Shown: piece by piece, positions 62,202 through 64,000 of the stretch
How positions within the stretch are numbered: position 1 is the stretch's first letter
Layout of the letters: each line of letters opens with the position of its first letter
Assembly (NCBI GenBank): GCA_030424595.1
Contig: JAUHWG010000008.1
Location: 1-64,000, forward strand
From: Polyangia bacterium
GTDB lineage: Bacteria > Myxococcota_A > Polyangia > Nannocystales > Nannocystaceae
Direction of reading: 5' to 3'
DNA length: 64,000 nucleotides
Notes under the pieces: generated by a model
Database searches by the model: none
The model's input: the letters and a program-made list of their open reading frames with translations, nothing else
What the model was told of the DNA's origin: nothing
Translations under genes and position numbers: made by a program

Positions 62202-63509
62202 CTACTCCGGGAGCTCGGGCAGGGAAGGGTGGCTACACTCGACGCCGGAGGGATCGCTGGTCGGCGAGCCCCCGCACATCGACGCGTCGTAGTAGGTCGC
62301 GCCGCCGTTGTTGGCGACACAGTTGGTCAGCGCGTCGTCGACGTTCATGACGTCCGGATCGGCGCAGCCGTCGTCCATGATGTCGGGGAGCGGCGGGCTC
62401 ATGTTGCCGGAGACGACGATCGCCAGGAGCGCGGGGTCGGCCCCGTTGCCCTCGAAGGTGTTGTCGTGGATGTAGTTGCCCTGGGCGAAGCGGTCGAAGC
62501 TGGCGTCGTCGTAGGGGGGCAGCAGCTCGAGGTTGTAGGAGACCGTGATGATCCCGGTGCTGCCGTTGCCGCGGATCATATTGTCGTGGATCTCGTTGTC
62601 GTCGGCGGCGAGGATCATCGCCCCGACGCCGTAGGGGACCTCGGCGACGATCGTCCCCTCCTCGGCGAAGTTCTCGAGGTTGTTGTTCTCGATGATGTTG
62701 TCGTAGGCGTTGGTCCGCTTGCCGTCGGTGACCGGAAGCTGCGGGAGGTTGAAGATCAGCAGACCCGCGGTGTTGTCGTGGGCGTGGTTGCGGCGGACGG
62801 TGGCGTCGGTCGAGTTCTCGATCTCGATCCCGGCGACGTTGCCGTAGACCTCGGAGTCCTCGACCAGGATCTTGGTCGACTGACCGACGTAGATCCCGGC
62901 GTCGCGGGCCCCCTTCACCCAGGTCCGCTGGATCGTCACGCCGGTGCAGCCGACCGGGTAGAGGCCGTAAGCGCCGTTCTCGACCGAGGCGTCGGCGGTC
63001 CACTCGATCCCGAGATCGCGGAAGGTGATGTTGTTGACGTCGTTGGCGCGGACCCCATCGCCAGCGCTGTCGACCACCTTAAGGAGCTCGAGGGTCGCAT
63101 CGTCGGCGGTGATCAGGATCCCGTTGGCGCCGAGGTCCTGGGCGCTGAAGTCGAGGGCTGTCTTGTCGGCGCCAGCGCCCCGCAGGGTGACGCCTGTGCC
63201 GGTCATGGTCACCTCGGTGTTGAAGACAAACGTGCCTTCGCTGAGGCAGACCGTCGCTCCATCCGCGGCGTCGATCAGCGCGCCCTGGAGGGCCGCCTGG
63301 TCATCGTCGCTGGGCTCGATGTAAGCGTCGCAGCCCTCCGGGAGCTCGCCTGTCTCGGTCCCGGTCCCCGAGGTCGTCTCAGCGTCGGTGTCTGTGCTCG
63401 CGCCGGTCGTGCTCTCGGTGTCACCGCTGCCGCTCGAGTTGCAGCCCGCGAGGCTCACGGTGAGGAGGAGCGCACTGACTAGTTGGTTGGGGACATTAAG
63501 TGCGGCCAT
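62202..63509 (-). CDS. parallel beta-helix lipoprotein, SO2929/TIGR03805 type
   Basis: 435 residues. SLAGC is the lipobox, then a Thr/Ser tether. From residue 70 a right-handed beta helix shows: [60 protein letters not shown] and D-N-I-I-E-N-N. Its partner cytochrome starts 6 nt later. The fold is that of carbohydrate-active or surface proteins; the substrate is unknown. AGGA lies about 5 nt before the ATG. Confidence 0.85.
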   Translation of the reverse strand: MAALNVPNQLVSALLLTVSLAGCNSSGSGDTESTTGASTDTDAETTSGTGTETGELPEGCDAYIEPSDDDQAALQGALIDAADGATVCLSEGTFVFNTEVTMTGTGVTLRGAGADKTALDFSAQDLGANGILITADDATLELLKVVDSAGDGVRANDVNNITFRDLGIEWTADASVENGAYGLYPVGCTGVTIQRTWVKGARDAGIYVGQSTKILVEDSEVYGNVAGIEIENSTDATVRRNHAHDNTAGLLIFNLPQLPVTDGKRTNAYDNIIENNNLENFAEEGTIVAEVPYGVGAMILAADDNEIHDNMIRGNGSTGIITVSYNLELLPPYDDASFDRFAQGNYIHDNTFEGNGADPALLAIVVSGNMSPPLPDIMDDGCADPDVMNVDDALTNCVANNGGATYYDASMCGGSPTSDPSGVECSHPSLPELPE

Positions 63510-63627
63510 ACAGTCCTATGGATAGCCTACTTCGGGCGATCGTGGTCCCACGAGCCCGGGAAAGCGGGCAAAGTTGGCAAGTTTCCCGAGGGCCACCTCT
63601 AGAGCGCGGTTTGATTACCGCGTTGAA

Positions 63628-64000
63628 TCAGGGGACTTCGAGCAGGAGTGTCGATATCGAGCCGGGTGCGTCGCGCGCCTGTCCCTGAGCACTCGCGAGG
63701 GCCATCCCGTCGACCTCGACGACAAAGCGCTCGCCGACCCCGGGGTGGAGGAGAACGAAGAGCCCGTGCTCCGCCGTGGCCTCGCCCTGGAACCCGTCCC
63801 GGGCTGCGTTCAGGTAGCGGATGACCGCGCCTGAGGGGGGCTCTAGGGGGGTGACGACGGCCCCCGCGACGGCCGAGCCAGTGGCGTGTTCGCGGACGAT
63901 CCCCACCACCCCGCCGGCGACGCCGAGCGGCAGGTGTGGAGCAGCCTCGGGATCGGCCTGGAGGAGGGCGCTCCAGCCCTCGAGCAGCGGGGTCTGCGCG
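63628..64000 (-). CDS. partial gene, carboxypeptidase-regulatory-like C-terminus
   Basis: The frame is open from the right edge of the window to the stop at 63628, so the 5' end is missing. The visible 124 residues end with G-G-V-V-G-I-V-R-E-H-A-T-G-S-A-V-A-G-A-V-V-T, then A-R-D-G-F-Q-G-E-A-T-A-E-H-G-L-F-V-L and R-F-V-V-E-V-D-G, a pattern like CarboxypepD-reg/transthyretin-type domains of exported proteins. An internal GTG at 63909 exists, but the frame runs through it. Function unknown. Confidence 0.6.
   Translation of the reverse strand, partial: AQTPLLEGWSALLQADPEAAPHLPLGVAGGVVGIVREHATGSAVAGAVVTPLEPPSGAVIRYLNAARDGFQGEATAEHGLFVLLHPGVGERFVVEVDGMALASAQGQARDAPGSISTLLLEVP

Overview
The window is very GC-rich and densely coded on both strands. 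It reads as chromosomal DNA of a myxobacterium, most likely near the Nannocystis/Enhygromyxa/Plesiocystis group (inference). The grounds are MYXO-CTERM-type C-termini, DUF4215 (myxobacterial Cys-rich) repeats, about fifteen lipoproteins with Thr/Asp/Gly-rich tethers after the lipobox Cys, Hanks-type kinases including one fused to an AAA+ ATPase, and DUF1501/DUF1552/DUF1592 proteins. There is no rRNA, integrase, transposase, CRISPR array or phage module. One tRNA gene, tRNA-Gly(CCC), is present.

Layout. 0.3-8.6 kb: ATP-grasp protein, Spo0M-like protein, MBL-fold lipoprotein, a large DUF6351-like secreted hydrolase, a MYXO-CTERM protein and an acyl-CoA-dehydrogenase-like protein, with repeat-rich spacers. 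9.1-12.9 kb: module A (heme lipoprotein, Tat-exported DUF1501, small heme lipoprotein). 13-22 kb: repeats, TerC, a P450, thioredoxin, a zincin lipoprotein, an ABM protein, methionine aminopeptidase and two ArsA-like ATPases flanking a biotin-carrier protein. 22-30 kb: DUF4215 lipoprotein, sensor kinase overlapping a P450, metzincin-like protein followed by a Ser/Thr kinase. 30.2-34.5 kb: module B (DUF1592-type heme lipoprotein, DUF1552, lipoprotein). 34.5-47.4 kb: a copper-storage protein, PknK-like kinase, hybrid histidine kinase, tRNA-Gly, 5-FTHF cyclo-ligase, creatininase, benzoate-CoA-ligase-like enzyme and HupE/UreJ. 47.4-54.3 kb: a divergent pair of neutral-ceramidase-like lipoproteins and panB-panC. 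54.5-59.2 kb: module C (lipoprotein, DUF1501, heme lipoprotein). 59.4-64 kb: DUF4215 lipoprotein, the diheme-cytochrome/beta-helix pair and a partial gene.

How it fits together. Much of the coding capacity serves the cell envelope. Three separate loci combine a Tat-exported DUF1501/DUF1552 protein with one-heme (CxxCH) lipoproteins and Thr/Asp-rich lipoproteins. The secreted hydrolases, ceramidase-like proteins, beta-helix protein and diheme cytochrome fit extracellular scavenging. Housekeeping genes (map, panBC, fau, thioredoxin, tRNA) are scattered among them.

The main non-coding signals are: a ~200-bp inverted duplication about 11 kb apart; a tandem array with compensatory change in its hairpins; many 7-13-bp tandem arrays; a telomere-like hexanucleotide tract; a recurrent TAnnnT box 6-8 nt before start codons, suggesting leaderless transcription; and perfect palindromes upstream of the copper-storage gene and module B. 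All family names come from reading motifs; no database search was run.
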